From Cryptococcus deneoformans JEC21 (Eukaryota; Basidiomycota; Tremellomycetes; Tremellales; Cryptococcaceae), in contig NC_006685.1 in assembly GCF_000091045.1 (NCBI RefSeq), forward strand, positions 773,701 to 837,700: a DNA stretch of 64,000 bases, given 5' to 3'. The position numbers were made by a program, and so were the translations under genes. Every line of letters starts with the position of its first letter. Position 1 is the first letter of the stretch. The notes below the pieces were generated by a model. That model was not told where the DNA came from and did no database searches. It saw only the letters and a program-made list of their open reading frames with translations. Positions 25,901 to 36,960 of the stretch are shown here, one piece after another.

Positions 25901-27807
25901 ATGACTACTATTCAAAAAGTAAGTAAATTAATCACTCCTGCGTCAGGCCTGGTTGTCTTAAAAACTGAGAGGAATACTTACCTCTTTCCTTGTAGATCAA
26001 AGACATTGAGGATGAAATGGCGAGGACGCAGGTATGTCCCATCAGGCCGTCATATGTAATCAGCATTTGCAAAACATACTTAATCATCTATTTCTTAGCG
26101 AAACAAAAACACAGAGTCAGTATAGCGCCTTCTTACATCTTCATGTCACTTACTTACCCTCTGCGATAGGTATCATCTTGGGCAACTCAAAGGTAACAGT
26201 CTTAGTTTATTAGAAAGAAGTTCAAGCTGAACCATCTATTTCACAGCAAAACTTGCCAAACTGCGACGAGAACTTATCGCTCCCTCGGGGGGTGGTGGAG
26301 GCGGACCGGGCATTGGCTTCGACGTCGCGAGATCAGGTCAAGCAACAGTAACTGTTATCGGATTTCCCAGTGTTGTACGTGTATGGTTATCTGTTGAACG
26401 CACTATTCATAGCAGATATTTTGCAGGGCAAATCGACATTTATGTCAAAGCTCACGTAAGTCAATGGTTCCTTGTATATCGGTGTGAATGTAGCTGATTA
26501 TCCGATAGCGGAACTCACTCCGAGGCAGCCTCTTATGAATTCACGACATTGACCACTGTTCCTGGACAAATGACTTACAATGGAGCTCGAATACAGATTC
26601 TTGACCTTCCTGGTAAGATTTGTTTATCGTTTGCAAAGACGATTCTTGAATAACCCTTCTTCCATTTCAAGGTATCATCGAGGGTGCCAAGGACGGTAAA
26701 GGGCGAGGTCGACAAGTCATTGCTGTCGCCAGGACTTGCAACCTTATTTTCATTGTTTTGGACGTTCTAAAACCTCTCAATGATCTCGCTATTCTCACAA
26801 ATGAATTGGAAGGCTTTGGGATTCGCCTTAATAAAAAGCCACCGGCAATCACGGTAAAAAAGAAAGAAAGCGGTGGCGTATGTCCCTCGTTGTCCGCGTT
26901 GTTTTTTCAGTTGAACTGACCTTTCCTCTACAATCAGGTCGCCATCACCAATACCGTCCCACTTACAAAGATTGATGCTCAAGAAATTAGGGCAGTATTG
27001 CAAGAATATAGGATGAGCAATGCTGCTGTGTCAATTCATCAGCCCGACGCCACTATTGAAGATTTTATTGATGTTGTTGAGGGTAACCGGTGAGTTCAAA
27101 TTGGATGTATTCCATGGGCTGTTGCTAAAACCTCTAGCGTCTACATCCCTGCCATTTTTGTTCTCAACAAGATCGATGCAATCAGTATCGAGGAGCTGGA
27201 TTTGCTATATAAGGTGAACCACAACATGACCTATGCTGCTTATACTGACTCAAGAAATCACTTTAGATTCCCAACTCAGTCCCTATTTCATCCAAGCTAT
27301 GGCTTAACATTGATGAGTTGCTTGAAGTTATGTGGGATAAGTTGAATCTTGTGAGGATGTGAGTGCCAATTTCACTGTATTTCTTGCTCAAAAATTGCAT
27401 ATCACTCACAAATTGCAGTTATACAAAGCCTCGAGGTCAGCAACCTGATTATTCTTCTCCGGTTGTGTTGCAACGCGGAAAATGTACTGTCGAAGACTTT
27501 TGTAATGCAATTCATAAGGAGATTGTCAAGCAATTCAAGAATGGTGAGTCAAAACTCAGATCAAGCACCATTAAAGACTCGTTGACCCTTTTGCCGTAAA
27601 AGCTATGGTCTGGGGAACATCCGCTAAACATGCAAGAGGCCAAAAAGTCGGACTTGAGTATGTTGTTATATATTCTTTCATAATCAATTTACTGACTTGA
27701 CAAACATCAGTCATGTGTTGGAGGATGAAGAGTAAGTTAAAGATAAAACCAGAAGAAAATCATCTGTACTTACCAAGCACAGCATCATCTGTATATTCAA
27801 AAAATAG
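25901..27807 (+). CDS. RBG1: DRG-family ribosome-associated GTPase Rbg1/Drg1
   Basis: Cytosolic GTPase (Obg/DRG class) that, with a DFRP partner, assists translating ribosomes. The first exons are tiny: 25901-25918 (MTTIQK), one for [12 protein letters not shown], 26099-26115 and 26170-26192; together they give the DRG start and [18 protein letters not shown]-domain motifs are [15 protein letters not shown] (G1), [11 protein letters not shown] (G2 region), [17 protein letters not shown] (G3, DxPG), and [13 protein letters not shown] (G4, NKID). The TGS-like end includes [18 protein letters not shown] and [17 protein letters not shown], then [23 protein letters not shown]. The last coding exon (27783-27807) gives IICIFKK, close to the family end. 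Length about 365 residues, normal. It is the last host gene before the repeat island. Confidence 0.92.
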
Positions 27808-28562
27808 TTAATTTTGTTAGACAGCTGTGGACCATGTATCAGATAATTATCCATTGTGGTATTTCATTTTATCTCTATCCATAATTTTCCTTTTCTCTTT
27901 GCCAATTGATTATCTCAATGCCAGTTTGTGATAGTCAAGCTTTAAAGGAATGGTCACAACATAGAAAAAGAAAAATGTGGATATATCCTGCTGTTCTCTA
28001 TATAGCTTAATTGATGGTCGTATTACCATCCAACATGTCTATAGTGTTTGATCAGCTGGAAGTGAAAGGCATACAAGGCAAGACTGTTCGACAATCAATC
28101 GGATCTATTTTGAATAATCATCATTATTATCACCACCCCATTCCCTCTACACATTTTTTTCATCCATTTTCATGTTAAATGTGGAGGTGGATATTTGAGA
28201 TTGGTCTTGATCAACCTAGCAAATTGTAAAGAAAGAGAAAGAGAAAGGATGCTTTCTCAGCAGTGGTGTAAAGAGGGAGGCAAACATGCAACACTGAAAC
28301 ATGTTGAGTGAGATTGGGTATGAGGTTGCGAAGATAGTTCAGTAGATCAATGAACTAGCTAGCATAAAGCCTTCGGTGTTGTGAGATGTGGGAGTTGATC
28401 GATGTATGAAATCTGGTGGGATCAGGCAGGATCTGAGCAGAAGGATAATATGACCAGGGAAAGGAGTTTCAGAGAGATAGAATTGCGACTTTTCACGAGA
28501 ACAGCGCAAGGCACTATGACGCAAAACTTCAAGGACACTCACACTATCTATTCCTGTAGAGG
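27808..28562. other. Intergenic between RBG1 and the transposon island
   Basis: 755 bp, AT-rich, holding the RBG1 3' region. No gene, tRNA or clear repeat was seen. It marks the border between host genes and continuous mobile DNA. Confidence 0.5.
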
Positions 28563-28793
28563 TGTCACGAGCCTGCACAAAGAAGAAGAGATAAGAGATC
28601 ATAGGAGGAGGTTACGTAATAGGAAGGCAAGATCCGATTCAGATAAGAAGGTCCAGCTGGAGGACTCGTTTAGTGGGAATCCCACCAAGTTAGAAAACTT
28701 CCTACCCTCCTGTGTCCTTTACATGGACTGCTACCCAGGAACCTTCAACTGTGATAAGCCAAGAATCAACTTCATCATCAGCCATTGCAGGCA
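28563..28793 (+). repeat. Remnant: first 100 bp of LTR-G joined to a J-type gag fragment
   Basis: 28563-28662 matches the 5' end of the LTR at 34379 (TGTCACGAGCCTGCACAAAG onward). It then jumps directly to a gag fragment encoding SFSGNPTKLENFL and CVLYMDCYPGTFN, very close to residues near 29770-29890. The fragment ends where LTR-J begins. So element J was inserted into an already truncated relative. Confidence 0.75.
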
Positions 28794-29409
28794 TGTCACG
28801 ATGTTATGCAAAAATCGCACTCTGCGGCATCTTTAACCGGGCAACGGGATATTATTCCACCTCGTCCCCGAAGTAACCAAACAAACCTCCACCTCAGACG
28901 ACCGCGATTTATCGCCCGATTCTTGCAAAATCAACCGAGGCATCTTTCGGCTTGCCTCTTCTTTCGTTTCGCCTGGTCAGCACTCTCCTCTTCTTCCCCA
29001 ACACTTGGTCAGTGTTCATTTCCCCCCGGTCCGACAGCTCCGTCCCCACCACGAGTTAGCGGTAACTTTCTCCCGAGAGAGATGAGTAAGCAGAAGGAAG
29101 GAAAGGTATATAAGAAGATAGCTTTTTGTAGTTTTCATAGTCCCCAGAAAATCAATACTGTTGTCCTTTCTCACTACCTTGCCTCCGAGCATTCTTTTCT
29201 TTTAAGTCGCTTCAGTCAGCCCTTAGTCCAGCTCCTGCTCCTTCAGGCCCTGGCTATTCCTCCCTCTAAGTCCAGCTTCTGTTCCGTCAGCCTGGCAATT
29301 CTTCCGTCCGGCTCTGCTAGGCGTGAATCCTTCACTTTCATTCGTCGAGTTCTACATCATCCGAGTTGAGCGCCGGGCAGCTACGCTGACTGACGTGACG
29401 CCCGTGACA
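28794..29409 (+). repeat. 5' LTR of element J (616 bp)
   Basis: Begins TGTCACGA and ends CGTGACA, a 7-bp terminal inverted repeat. A TATA-like TATATAAG lies at 29107-29114. About 32 nt downstream, 29146-29158 reads AGAAAATCAATAC, the exact complement of GTATTGATTTTCT at 29412-29424, just past the LTR. This is the arrangement of Tf1-type self-priming. Confidence 0.8.
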
Positions 29410-29502
29410 GTGTATTGATTTTCTCATACCGACGCTCTTCTCTTCTTTTTCTATCCATATTGTCTTTCTTTTTACCTATACATACCCAACCCATTCACCA
29501 TC

Positions 29503-30510
29503 ATGGCGCCTCTTCCCAATATCCCATATAACACCCGGTCGGCCAGTCAGTCCTCCAACGAGGAAGGACCAATTCAATCCCCGGACTCATTACCAACTCC
29601 CCCTAACCCCCCTGGTCAAGAATCAGCAACCTCTGTCCCCCCCTCCACATCCGATCTCGTCCAGCTCAGGATGCTGGAGATCCTTGAAAGGTTCTCAACG
29701 AACACCACCTCTATCACTACCAACTCTAGGGCGCCCGAAACCAGGCACCTAGCCAAAGAACCTGACTCGTTTAGTGGGAATCCCACCGAGTTAGAAAATT
29801 TCCTAACCTCCTGTGTCCTTTACATGGACTGCTACCCAGGGACCTTTAACAGTGACAAGGGGAAAATCAACTTCATTATCAGCCATTGCCGGCACAAGGT
29901 AATGAAATCCCTCCGCCCGCTTATGAACCGTGCACAGCAACCGGAACTCCTCCACAACTACGAGGAATTCCTCAAGTACCTCCGTCGCCATTGGGGAGAC
30001 CCAGACGAGAAGGGAAATGCCAAGAGGGAAATGCGCAAGCTCCGCCAGCAGGGCTCAGCAAGCGAGTTTTTCCTAAAATTCAACCAATTGGTCGCCATAC
30101 TGGGATGGTCCCCTGACTCCGAAATACTGGTGGAGAATGCTATTGACAAACTGGCTGGGGAGTTGAAGGATGAAATCGTCAGGCAGGGAGAATTAGAAGT
30201 AAGTTCCATTGACCAACTGATGGACTTTGTAGTTCCTCTGGACAACCGACTCAGAGAGCGCGAGAAAGAGAAGCGTGAACTCCAAGCTTCAACCCAAAAA
30301 TTTCCCCGCAACACAAACCCCAACATGCCAAAACACTCACGCTACCGGTATTCAAACCAACAACCCCCCGCCCCATCGTATTGGTCCATTGTCCAGTGAA
30401 GAAAAGGATCGCCGCCGAGCAAACAAACTCTGCATGTATTGTGGAGATGCCGGTCACCCAGTCGATACCTGCCCTAAGAAGGGAAAAGATTCGGCCCGAC
30501 GGGGATAGGA
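29503..30510 (+). pseudogene. Element J gag, frameshifted before its zinc knuckle
   Basis: The start MAPLPNIPYNTRSASQSSNE opens a 298-residue capsid region (SFSGNPTELENFLTSC, YLRRHWGDPDEKGNAKREM, LVENAIDKLAGELKDEIV) that stops at 30397-30399. The CCHC zinc knuckle, [14 protein letters not shown], is intact but lies in another frame (to 30508), so a frameshift separates capsid from nucleocapsid. This could be an ancient indel or, less likely, programmed shifting; other damage in J favours decay. Confidence 0.8.
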
Positions 30511-33500
30511 GATCTCTCCAACGGGCGATTCCCTACAATTTCTCCACGACTGTCTGCAATCAATATACCCCAGGTGTCAAGTTCTTCCACTTCTTCAGTT
30601 TCAAAAAATCTGGTTGCATCAGCTAAAATCCAACAAACACAAAAACAGAACCAAACTTCGAAAACTTCAAAACTTCAAAAACAGGTTTCATTCTTGCTCG
30701 AACCAGATCAAGCAATCTCAGTGATTACTATCCCCATTCCTACTTTTAACCAACAAGCCCCCACCTCTCAAACGCTTCGAGTCCTCTGGGATTCAGGAGC
30801 CAAAGGCTCCTTCATCGACATATCATTCGCAAACCATCCTTCAATCCAACCATTTCGATGTACCCTTGAGACACCGTCTCCTCTTCAAATGTTTGACGGA
30901 CGCCCTTCCTCCAGTGGTCCCATCACACACACCGTCAACCTTCCTCTCGTACTCCAAAATGGTCTTGCCTCTCTTCTCACAACACTCTACGTCACTAGAC
31001 TTGCCGGCGCCGATATTGTCCTAGGAGATGACTGGTTAGCGAAATATCAAGCAATTCTGGACCATGCGCAACGTCGTATCCAGCTCACTCTTCCTTCCTC
31101 TTCTCCATCAATTACTTCAAGTAACGCCATTCCAATCGCGTTCCCTAGTCGCTGGGGTTCCTCTTCTTTCTCGGGTCAGCCAGCCATCTCGTCTTCCAAC
31201 AGTACTCCCGACAATCACCCGCTTTCCTTGACTCTCGACCCCTCTGTCAACAACGACGCCCTCCTTCGAGCTGTCTCCGTCGATTCCTTTGCCAGCGATT
31301 CACTTGACTTCGACGACCTCAAAACTCTCGGACCTCAGTTCTCAGAGATCCTTACTCCTGAAGAATTTGCGGCCGAAACTGCTGAATTACTTGAAGTTCT
31401 ACCAACACAATTCCATGATTACACCGACATCTTCCGGCCATCTTCGGGTACCAAAACGCTACCGCCTCATCGTCAGTATGATATGACCATCGACTTAGTA
31501 CCTGAAGCAAAACTTTCGTCACCACCTCTCTATCAACTCACCGAAGATCAGCGCAAGGCACTCTTGGACACCCTTGAGTGAGAAACCACCGCCGGTCGTA
31601 TTCGGCCAAGCAAATCTTCTTACGGTGCGCCTATGTTTTTCGTTCCAAAGAAAGATGGAAAGTTTCGCATGGTAGTAGACTATCGACAAGTCAACCGTGT
31701 CACCAAACCTGATGCCTACCCTCTACCCCTGATCAGCCAGATTATTAGCGACCTTTCAAAGGCGAAGTTCTTCACCAAACTCGACCTTGTAGGCGCATAT
31801 CAACTTCTGCGCATTAGTCCTGGGCATGAACCACTCACCGCATTTCGTACTCAATATGGTATGTTCAAATCCTTGGTCGTCTGAGATGGTCTTCGCAACG
31901 CTCCGGCCACCTTCCAACACTTTCTCAACAATGTCTTCCGCGACTTGCTGGGAAAAGGTGTCACCATCTATATTGACAACATTCTCATTTACACTGCCTC
32001 TCAAGAAGAGCTACATGTAAGAGGCTAGCCTCCGACCCAGTTGACCCACATCTCATGAGGTCACCACTTTCCCCAGCTTCTAATTTTCGAGCCGCGTTTC
32101 AATTTACTTCCGCTCCTTTCCTCCAAGTCGCGCGCGTCAAATTGCATCCGCACTCTTCCTCCCAAGTCACGTGCATTATTTTACTTCCGCTTTTTCTCTT
32201 CTTATTTTCTCTTCCTTTTCTCGTCCTAAGTCCGAGTTTCTTGTCCGATTTTTCATGCCACAAGCCCCGGTGTTTACCGGAGCTTTGGTCGTGACTGGTT
32301 TCGAGAGTGAAGGCAAAGTACATGGAAAGGTTGACACACAATTTCCTTTATTCTTTCATCCGTGTTGTGTTCAACCTTTCCCTTTCCGACCTTACAGTCA
32401 CAAGTACCTTGCCTTCTCCTCTTGTTACTATCAATCTTTCATCTTGTCTCCCTTACTAGTCACTGATAGGACATAACCAGCATATGCATTTGGGATCTTG
32501 TTTGCTTCTCTCCAGTCCGAAGTTAAGCCTCGAGCCCTGCCAGCCCTAAGAGCCCACCAGTCCTCTCCAAGCCTTGTCCATCCGAGCTAGCCCCACCAGT
32601 TCAGTGAAGGTCTATTGTCCGGACCTTACACTACATCGACTCACCATTCAGGTCTTTGATTGAGTACGCTCCGCATCCTTGTATCTAAAGGCAAGCAAAT
32701 GTGAGTTCGCACAAACCTCTCTTCTCTTCTTAGGTTTCCAAATCTCGCATAACAGGGTATCCACAAACCCTGAGAAAATCAAGGCCATCAAAGAATTTCC
32801 TTGTCCTAGGTCTCTCAAAGAATCCCGCTCCTTCATTGGTCTGGTCAGCTACTATCGACGATTTGTCAAAGGCTTCTCTGAAATCGCTGCTCCAATCACC
32901 TCACTCACCAAGAAGAATCAAGCTTTCATCTGGGGCGACGCTCAACAACGCGCCTTCGAAATCCTCAAACAACAGCTTATCTCTGCTCCAACCCTCGCTC
33001 ATTACGATCCTTCGTATCCAACTATTCTCCAAACCGATGCCTCCTTCTTCGGTTGGGGATTCGTCATTTCCCAAGTCAATCCGACTACTCAACTCGAACA
33101 TCCAGTGGCTATCGAATCAGGTCGTTTCACCAGGGCTCAACTGAACTATCTGACCAATGAAAAAGAATTCTTGGCCATCGTCGAGGCTTTTGTCCGTTGT
33201 CGACACATGCTCCTGCAAGTTCACACCACCATCCTGACTGACCATCACAATCTCTCGCACTGGATGAAACCTCATCAGTTCAGTCCACATCAAGCTCGAT
33301 GGGTCGAACTCCTCTCACCTTTTAGGTTCGACATCATCTACCGTCCAGGCAAACAGGCTTCCATGCCCGATGCTCTCTCTCACCGATCCGATTACCATCC
33401 AGGTAAAGGTACCACCATGGATCAAGAACACAACTTCATCCAAGCCCTTCCTGGCTTCTTCACTTGTTCTGCTGAGTCCCTTGAGTCGCTCAATACTTCC

Positions 33501-34378
33501 AACGAGCCTTTCAACTCACCCAACCATTCTGTCAAGCCCCTTGCTGGTTCTGATCCTGCCCCAGCTTCTGCGATTCTATGTGCTCTTGTCCCCACCCTTT
33601 CAGTTGAACGAAACTTCTTTGTCACTGATTCTGATATCCTCAATGGTCTCAGAGCAGACCTCGAAATTTCTCCCATCTTCCATGGCATGCTAACTATGAT
33701 TTGCGCAGATTGTAGTCATGCTTCTTGCCATTCACCTTCAATCATTCCATCAGCTCTTATCAAGCTCCAATGAGTCTCAAGAAATCCGTACCTTCATGAG
33801 CCGTCTTTCAATCCTCAAGGTTTCCTTTCCTTTGGTCACCGCATTTATGTTCCCAATCACAACAATGCGCGACACAAAATCCTTGAAGCCTGCCATAGTT
33901 CATCCCTCGCCAGACGCCCAGGTATTACCAAGACCATGGAATTGATCTTGAGAGATTATGTTTGGAATGGGTTACGAAAAGATGTCGAAGTGTATGTTTC
34001 TGGCTGTGCTACTTGTCAGCGCACCAAGGTCTCTCATCAACAAAATCATCCTCTGCTTTGACCGCTTCCTGTTCCCAAAGTTCCATGGAGAGGTGTCTCC
34101 ATGGATTTCATCGAGCTGCTTCCAGGCTCCAGTACGTTCAACTCCATTTTGGTCATCGTGGAACACCTCACCAAATGGGCCATTTTCATCCCCACTACGA
34201 CCTGCCTCAATGCTTCCGGCCTAGCCGACTTAGTCCTTTCCCACGTTCTGCCTCAACACGGTCTTCCTGAAAATATCGTCTCCGACTGTGGTACCAAGTT
34301 CGTATCAAAATTCTGGTGACATTTGACCGACAGGTTAAGTATCAAGCTCAACCTCTCTATCGCCTATCACCCTCAAAC
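30511..34378 (+). pseudogene. Element J pol remnant (PR-RT-RH-IN) with TGA stops and an altered RT active site
   Basis: Protease has LWDSGAKGSFID (DSGA) near 30790. RT has FFVPKKDGKFRMVVDYRQVN and AKFFTKLDLVGAYQLLRI; the catalytic box reads YIDN where Y-x-D-D is expected. In-frame TGA codons lie at 31579 and 31882. After the solo LTR-E, RT thumb and RNase H continue: LKASKCEFAQTSLLFLGF, TILQTDASFFGWGF and NEKEFLAIVEAF. Integrase pieces are LRKDVEVYVSGCATCQRTKV, VSMDFIELLPGSS and ENIVSDCGTKFVSKFW, in shifted frames with more TGA stops. It is non-functional as seen. Confidence 0.85.
32016..32630 (+). repeat. Solo LTR-E in element J, with target-site duplication
   Basis: 615 bp, TGTAAGAGGC ... 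GGACCTTACA, flanked by CTACA at 32011-32015 and 32631-32635. It is the same family as the LTR at 39420-40143. The J pol frame is interrupted exactly here (EELH to the RT thumb). A solo LTR with intact 5-bp duplication is the usual product of LTR-LTR recombination after a full insertion. Confidence 0.92.
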
Positions 34379-34867
34379 TGTCACGAGCCTGCACAAAGAA
34401 GAAGAGATAAGATATCATAGGAGGGAGTTACATAATAGGAAGGCAAGATCCGATTCAGATAAGAAGGCCCAGCTGGACCTCCAGTTGGACCTCTGAGAAA
34501 AGAACTGGACGTCCAGTTGGACCTCAAAGGATATAAATAGATTTCTGTAGAAGTATATAAAGGGGAGCTTTGTCCTCGATCTTGATCTTCTTCCCCTCGA
34601 AGATCAATATTTCATAAGTTACTTTGTGAAAGGTCCTCGAGCTCCCAGTGCTCACTCTCGTCTTACCTTGCACCACCTTCGACATAAACTTACTCCACTA
34701 GTATATAAGCTTGCCTGATCTTCCCAAGCGAATATACCTCCGCTCTATACCATACACCAACAGACAAGTGTCAAGAGGTATATCATACATATATCTCATT
34801 GCTTAGTTAAACTACGGCTTTCTATCTCGTCTCCAAGGCCGGACCTTGTTGGGGACGAGTCATAACA
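34379..34867 (+). repeat. 5' LTR of element G (489 bp) inserted in J integrase
   Basis: Starts TGTCACGAGCC and ends GTCATAACA. The left target bases are CAAAC. TATATAAA at 34554-34561 is followed 38 nt later by GAAGATCAATATTT (34599-34612), perfectly complementary over 14 nt to AAATATTGATCTTC (34870-34883), which begins 2 nt after the LTR. Confidence 0.85.
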
Positions 34868-35018
34868 GTAAATATTGATCTTCCACACTTGTGGTTGGTT
34901 GGTATAGACTTCAAGTACCTTTTACCTTCGACACATACATATACCCTTATACAACTTCATCAACAACCTCAGCCACCTATAACCTCATACCACCACTTCG
35001 TATACCATATCCTATATC

Positions 35019-35490
35019 ATGTCAGGTCCATCCACTCGTAGTGGTCGAGCTGTGGAAAAGGTCGAAAAAGGCAAGGAAGTAGAACATACCCTCGATGACG
35101 ACCACAATCCCGCGGGTTCATTCAACACCAATCCTCAATCAGATCCATTTACCGCTGACAACACATCAAACGACACCCAAACCCAACTCGAGATGATGCG
35201 CAACCATATCGCAAGACTTGAGCAATAGAAGGAAGAGTTGACTCATAAGTTGGAAGAGAGCAAAGTCGAATGACAGATGTTTGATAATAGCGAAGATAAC
35301 GAGGGCAAAAACGAACAAGAATTGGGTGAAGAAGACGAAGAACCTAGATCAAGCCGCGACCTGTCAGCGCAAACACCATACCCAGAAGTTAAAAGGGTAT
35401 ACAGCCGACAACGCACCTCAGTACCCTCCAGTAGACCTCAAGAACTGAAGGTATCCCAACCCGAGTACTACCATGGGCAGTATACCAAGC
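35019..35490 (+). pseudogene. Element G gag fragment, two stops, fused to F-type pol
   Basis: The start MSGPSTRSGRAVEKVEKGKE is at 35019. The frame stops at TAG (35226) and TGA (35271), then continues open with an acidic segment (NEQELGEEDEEPRSS) and RVYSRQRTSVPSSRPQELKV to about 35490. There the sequence switches to F-type pol. No zinc knuckle, protease or RT of its own remains; a deletion of several kb is implied. Confidence 0.7.
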
Positions 35491-36199
35491 TCCCGGCTCT
35501 GCAACTCCGACACCCACGTCAACGCCCTCACCATGATGGTTCTTTCACCAAACGCAACCTTCCTGGATGAAGTGGCTGAAGGGTATGGGCAGGACCCGGT
35601 AATGAGTATTTGGAGGGAAGTAGACCGCCGTCCCCCAGGTGTCCGCACTGCCGAAGTCAAAGGAGCATGGGGGGTCAGGACAGTGCTGACATATGAGGAC
35701 CAGCTCTGCATCCCCGAAGTACTAACCTTGCGAGAACAGTGCCTACAGGAATGCCACGATGCGATGGGCCATTTCAGGGTGGAGAAAACACTTGAACTAC
35801 TGCATTGTAAGTACTTCTGGGATGGTATGGCTAGTGACGTAAAGGACTTTGTCAGCACATGCCCAGCCTGTCAGACATCCAAAGCTACCACCACTAAGCC
35901 TCCCGGACTACTACACTCATTACCAGTTCCTCCCACCAAATTCTCCGACATAGGCATAGACTTCGTGGGGCCGCTACCGCAATCACACAGCTTCGACTAT
36001 CTCATCATCATTACTCATCGCCTCACCAGTTGGGTCGCTCTCATACCAACAGTCACGACGCTCATGTCCTCTGCCTTTGCTCAACTCTACTACAACCACT
36101 GGGTTTCTAAATATGGGGTACCACAATATGGGGTACCACAATCGATCGTCTCAGACTGCGATAAGTTATTCACTGCTGCGTCATGGCGTCGGTTGAATT
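35491..36199 (+). pseudogene. F-type pol fragment: end of RNase H and first half of integrase
   Basis: Closely matches 47966-48472 in element F from SRLRNSD onward. It contains the integrase H2C2 zinc domain (HFRVEKTLELLHCKYFW and FVSTCPACQTSKATT) and the start of the DDE core (DIGIDFVGPLPQSHSFDY, QSIVSDCDKLFTAASW). A short in-frame tandem duplication gives GVPQYGVPQ. It is cut at 36199 by the 276-bp element. Confidence 0.85.
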
Positions 36200-36475
36200 T
36201 GTCAGATGTAGAGTTGTCTAGAGAGAGCTTGAGCATGCGGTGTCGATTGCCAGAGATGTCTAAGTTGCATGGAAACTATTCTACAATCCTTTTTCTTTAT
36301 TTGTTTCGATACCACAAGTGTTCTAGCTTATGTAATTTGATCTTCCCTTCTTCCCATGCCTCCACCAACAATTCCCATGCCTCCACCAGCATTTCCCATG
36401 CCTCCACCAGCATTTCCCATGCCTCCACCAGCAATTCCCATGCCTCCAGATCCAGGTTGGATCAATCATCTGACA
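36200..36475 (+). mobile_element. 276-bp TIR element with internal minisatellite (copy 1)
   Basis: Ends are TGTCAGATG and CATCTGACA, a perfect 9-bp inverted repeat. It is flanked by GAATT on both sides (36195-36199, 36476-36480). Inside, a 21-bp unit beginning ATGCCTCCACCA and containing TTCCC is repeated about five times (about 36355-36448). It has no coding capacity. It could be a MITE or a short solo LTR; the TG...CA ends and 5-bp duplication fit either. Confidence 0.75.
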
Positions 36476-36935
36476 GAATTTGCAGCAAGGAAAAGCCTCT
36501 CTTCTTTATCTTTAGAAAGAGAGCCCTTTTCCTTTGGTTGTCCGCGACCTGCTGTAGTTCTTTTGAGTGCTTGTGAGTCCCACTTCCTACTTGGATTGTG
36601 GTTTTATGCTAACTGGGCGGACTTTAGTAATTATAGCTTCATTGACACTCTGCCCAGGTATGCTTGTAACTTCATCTTTATCTTTAGAAAGAGAGCCCTT
36701 TTCCTTTGGTTGTCCGCGACCTGCTGTAGTTCTTTTGAGTGCTTTAATTATAGCTTCGTTGACACTCTGCCCAGTGATCAACAAACATATGCAAACTCAT
36801 AGACCGCTTCTGCGCCCGGACAATCCTACTACCTCTTTCCTTGCCACTGACTAGACAACAGTCGTGTTCCAGCTGTCTCTCTTTCAATCAAATCAAGCCG
36901 AACTCTTCAGTGAACATCCCCCCTGGGTTGTTACA
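36476..36935 (+). repeat. 5'-truncated LTR-A of element H, internally duplicated
   Basis: Matches 47226-47516 from GAATTTGCAGCAAGG to the terminal GGGTTGTTACA. A block of about 72 bp containing TCTTTATCTTTAGAAAGAGA occurs twice (about 36503-36575 and 36676-36747) with unrelated sequence between. The upstream part of the LTR is missing where the 276-bp element sits. Confidence 0.8.
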
Positions 36936-36960
36936 CTTTTTTTAAGCGAATCTCAACTGC

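Larger units (their letters stand above)
28794..34378 (+). mobile_element. Element J: degraded Ty3/Gypsy retrotransposon, 3' end lost
   Basis: 5' LTR (28794-29409), leader, gag, protease, RT, RNase H and integrase occur in the Gypsy order on the plus strand. The integrase is cut at AYHPQT by LTR-G at 34379, so no 3' LTR is seen. The body carries a solo LTR-E and several frameshifts and TGA stops, so it is dead by sequence. Confidence 0.85.

Noticed and set aside
27808..28562. tRNA or other RNA gene near the island border
   Set aside because: No cloverleaf, A/B box or terminator pattern could be seen by eye.
30275..30508. Programmed frameshift between J capsid and zinc knuckle
   Set aside because: No slippery heptamer or structure was seen and J has many other lesions; simple decay is likelier.
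36350..36450. CRISPR-like spaced repeats
   Set aside because: It is a head-to-tail 21-bp minisatellite without spacers, in a eukaryotic repeat element.
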